Origin: Maribacter sp.
GTDB taxonomy: Bacteria > Bacteroidota > Bacteroidia > Flavobacteriales > Flavobacteriaceae
Reading direction: 5' to 3'
Assembly (NCBI GenBank): GCA_011050675.1
Contig: DRFI01000020.1
Coordinates: 62,001 to 126,000 of the forward strand
Length of the DNA: 64,000 nucleotides
The first letter of the stretch is position 1; every line of letters starts with the position of its first letter. The position numbers and the translations under genes were made by a program. The notes under the pieces were generated by a model. It saw only the letters and a list, made by a program, of their open reading frames with translations. It was not told the origin of the DNA and made no database searches. Positions 62,284 to 64,000 of the stretch are shown piece after piece.

Positions 62284-62418
62284 TTACTCTTGCTTTTTCT
62301 TATCGTTCTTCATTAAATTTAGAACAACTAGTACAAGGGCTATACATACTACTCCAAAACTGGCTATAAGAATTACGCCATAGCTCCAATTAACAAGGGG
62401 TATCATCTGTGAAATCAT
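62284..62418 (-). CDS. 44-aa single-helix membrane protein
   Basis: Minus-strand ORF from the ATG at 62418: a short N-terminus (MISQMIPLVNW), one long hydrophobic helix (GVILIASFGVVCIALVLVVL) and a Lys-rich cytoplasmic tail (MKNDKKKQE). The positive-inside layout and clean start suggest a genuine small membrane protein. It is convergent with the DinB gene (5-bp gap). Function unknown. Confidence 0.6.
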   Translation of the reverse strand: MISQMIPLVNWSYGVILIASFGVVCIALVLVVLNLMKNDKKKQE

Positions 62419-62594
62419 AGGTCGGTTATTTTAGAGCTACAAAAATATAATGAAGTTGCAAAGCAGCATATGACAATTATCAGTAAATCAAAATACTACA
62501 GCATTAATATATTTTCATTTCATAAGAGTGTGATCAAACATTGTAGGCTTGGTAAGGGTTCTGTATTTTTATAGTTGAATTTGGTATGTTATAA

Positions 62595-63836
62595 ATGATG
62601 GTAGATAAAATTAAGTGTCCCAATTGCGCGCATGAGTTTGATGTTGAAGAGGCGTTGTCTGGTAAAATGCAAGCACATTTTAAGGCAGAGTACGAGCGTA
62701 AGGTAGCAGAGCAGGCAGAAATCTTTAATAAGGAGCGTAATAAACTGGCGCTAGAAGTGGAGGAATTCGAGAAGAAAAAGGAGAAGGAAAATGAGCTTTT
62801 TAAAGAGAAGCTAGCACAACGCCTTGCCAAAGAATCTGAAAAAATTCAACAGCAGACCAATGAGGTTTTTGAGCAACAACTAAAAGCGCTGCAGCAAGAG
62901 AACGAGAAAAAGAAAGAGGAGAACAGGGCATTACGTTCGCAAGAAATAGATCTGCTGAAACGGGAAAACGAGCTTAAAGAAAAAGCCGAAGACCTTAAGA
63001 TGAACGTGCAGAAAGAATTACTGGAGAAGCAGACCGAAATTGAAGAGAAGGCAAAGGCTAAAGAGCGCGAATCTATGGCGCTTAAGGAGAAGGAATACCA
63101 AAAGCAGTTAGACGACCAAAAAAAGCTTATTGATGAAATGAAGCGCAAGGCAGAGCAAGGTTCTATGCAAATGCAGGGCGAGATTCAAGAATTGGCTTTA
63201 GAGGAGCTTTTGCGAGCCACTTATCCTTTTGATGAAATAGATGAGGTGGGCAAGGGTATACGTGGCGCAGATTGTGTGCAAACGGTTATAAACTCGCTAC
63301 AGCAGACCTGTGGTTCTATTGTTTACGAGAGTAAGCGTACCAAGAACTTTAGTAACGACTGGATCAATAAATTAAAGCAGGATCAAATTAACTGTAAGGC
63401 AGATATTGCAGTGATCGTAACGGAGACTTTTCCGCCAGATATGGATCGTTTTGGAGAGAAAAATGGAGTGTGGATCTGCGGATTCAACGAAGTAAAAAGT
63501 GTATCGCTGGTACTACGAGAATTACTGCTGAAAACACAATCTATAAAATCATCTGACGAGAATAAAGGTGATAAAATGGAACTGTTATACTCTTACCTTA
63601 CCAGTAACGAGTTTGTACAGAACATTAATAGAATTATAGAAAACTACGATTCTATGATCAAACAACTGAACTACGAGAAAAAAGCGGCGTACAAGAATTT
63701 TGCCGTGCGAGAAAAGCAGATTTGGGGCGTACAAGAAAACATCAACGTACTCTTCGGTTCTATTAAAGGAATTGCCGGTAATGCTTTATCGACATCGACT
63801 ATTTTAGATTTACCAGATGCGGAGATAGATGATTAG
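62595..63836 (+). CDS. DUF2130 (RmuC-like nuclease-related) coiled-coil protein
   Basis: A 413-aa protein with an N-terminal zinc-knuckle-like CPNCAHEF, a long charged coiled coil (about 30-205, rich in Glu/Lys/Gln) and a C-terminal DUF2130 domain. In that domain LRATYPFDEIDEVGKGIRGAD and IVYESKRTKNFSNDW (E-x-K) with KADIAVIV recall a PD-(D/E)XK-type nuclease core. DUF2130 proteins are widespread and uncharacterised, and are thought to act on DNA. The start could be the second ATG at 62598. GC content is higher than in the rest of the window. Confidence 0.82.
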   Translation: MMVDKIKCPNCAHEFDVEEALSGKMQAHFKAEYERKVAEQAEIFNKERNKLALEVEEFEKKKEKENELFKEKLAQRLAKESEKIQQQTNEVFEQQLKALQQENEKKKEENRALRSQEIDLLKRENELKEKAEDLKMNVQKELLEKQTEIEEKAKAKERESMALKEKEYQKQLDDQKKLIDEMKRKAEQGSMQMQGEIQELALEELLRATYPFDEIDEVGKGIRGADCVQTVINSLQQTCGSIVYESKRTKNFSNDWINKLKQDQINCKADIAVIVTETFPPDMDRFGEKNGVWICGFNEVKSVSLVLRELLLKTQSIKSSDENKGDKMELLYSYLTSNEFVQNINRIIENYDSMIKQLNYEKKAAYKNFAVREKQIWGVQENINVLFGSIKGIAGNALSTSTILDLPDAEIDD

Positions 63837-64000
63837 AGGTGAATTTGTTAATGAGATAGTTTGCTATTGAATTAGTGGTTTTGCGCTGCGCGCTTTTTAT
63901 TTTGCGTGATGCGTTTGGTGCATTGCTAAATACACGTTACCCTAAGCGCTCTTTGTTTTTGAATTTAGCTGAGCGATCATTTTTTCGAATTTGAACGATA
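63837..64000. other. Right edge of window
   Basis: No gene seen. A short GC-rich stretch (TTTGCGCTGCGCGC, near 63881-63894) followed by T5 may be a weak terminator for the DUF2130 gene. Confidence 0.4.

Noticed and set aside
62846-63148. Minus-strand Ser/Phe-rich ORF
   Set aside because: It is the reverse complement of the Glu/Lys-rich coiled coil of the DUF2130 protein; Ser and Phe runs are the expected shadow.

Overview
The window is about 64 kb of AT-rich DNA from a marine member of the Bacteroidota, most likely a Flavobacteriaceae close to Zobellia, Maribacter or Cellulophaga. The reasons are a SusC/SusD pair, TAnnTTTG-type -7 promoter boxes, weak or absent Shine-Dalgarno sites, a short RpoD-like sigma factor, and an alginate catabolic locus typical of algae-associated flavobacteria. 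The first gene runs in from outside the window.

Region 1 (1-15.8 kb) is an alginate utilisation locus: a two-domain PL6 lyase, SusC/SusD uptake, a GntR/FCD regulator, an ExuT-like MFS transporter, a DEH reductase-type SDR, a LacI regulator (TTG start), KDG kinase, a PFK with pyrophosphate-type motifs, and KDPG aldolase. Two kinds of operator can be read directly. TTGGnnnnCCAA-type sites with a 13-bp period overlap the -7 boxes of susC and gntR. Twin TTAATCGATTAA palindromes lie between lacI and kdgK. Mannose-6-phosphate isomerase sits on the other strand. A TPR histidine kinase/response regulator pair and an unknown secreted protein follow (16-19.4 kb).

Region 2 (19.4-25.8 kb) is a homogentisate (tyrosine) degradation cluster on the minus strand: aminotransferase, HppD, HmgA, FahA and a flavin reductase-like protein. 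A divergent MarR regulator has a 30-bp inverted repeat in its promoter region. A tRNA-Arg(TCT) follows.

Region 3 (26-37 kb) is rich in signalling genes: a BLUF photosensor, two Rcp1-like receiver proteins, two AraC-type regulators, two PAS histidine kinases, a GH13 branching-type enzyme and a second RpoD-like sigma factor. A proline operon (proC-proB-proA) follows, ending with an AblB-like acetyltransferase. Next come a carbohydrate cluster (degenerate-Nudix regulator, sugar isomerase, type-B esterase, GH3) and assorted hydrolases.

Region 4 (50.9-56.2 kb) is the most unusual. It holds 15 copies of a roughly 167-bp element with imperfect terminal inverted repeats, in tandem with a 205-210-bp period. 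A DUF559 endonuclease gene sits in exactly the slot between two copies that elsewhere holds a 15-codon mini-ORF: its ATG is 6 nt after one repeat and its TAG is at nucleotides 10-12 of the next. The array is interrupted by a ribosome-hibernation/rescue-like cassette (HPF/RaiA plus a release-factor-like protein) bordered by a 19-bp direct repeat.

Region 5 (56.4-59.5 kb) directly abuts the array. It is a two-gene operon encoding a NACHT (bacterial NLR-like) NTPase and a divergent RelA/SpoT-type nucleotidyltransferase, a candidate anti-phage system. The window ends with a secreted plug-like protein, an alginate-lyase-superfamily protein with foreign-looking codon use, a DinB protein, a 44-aa membrane protein and a DUF2130 protein.
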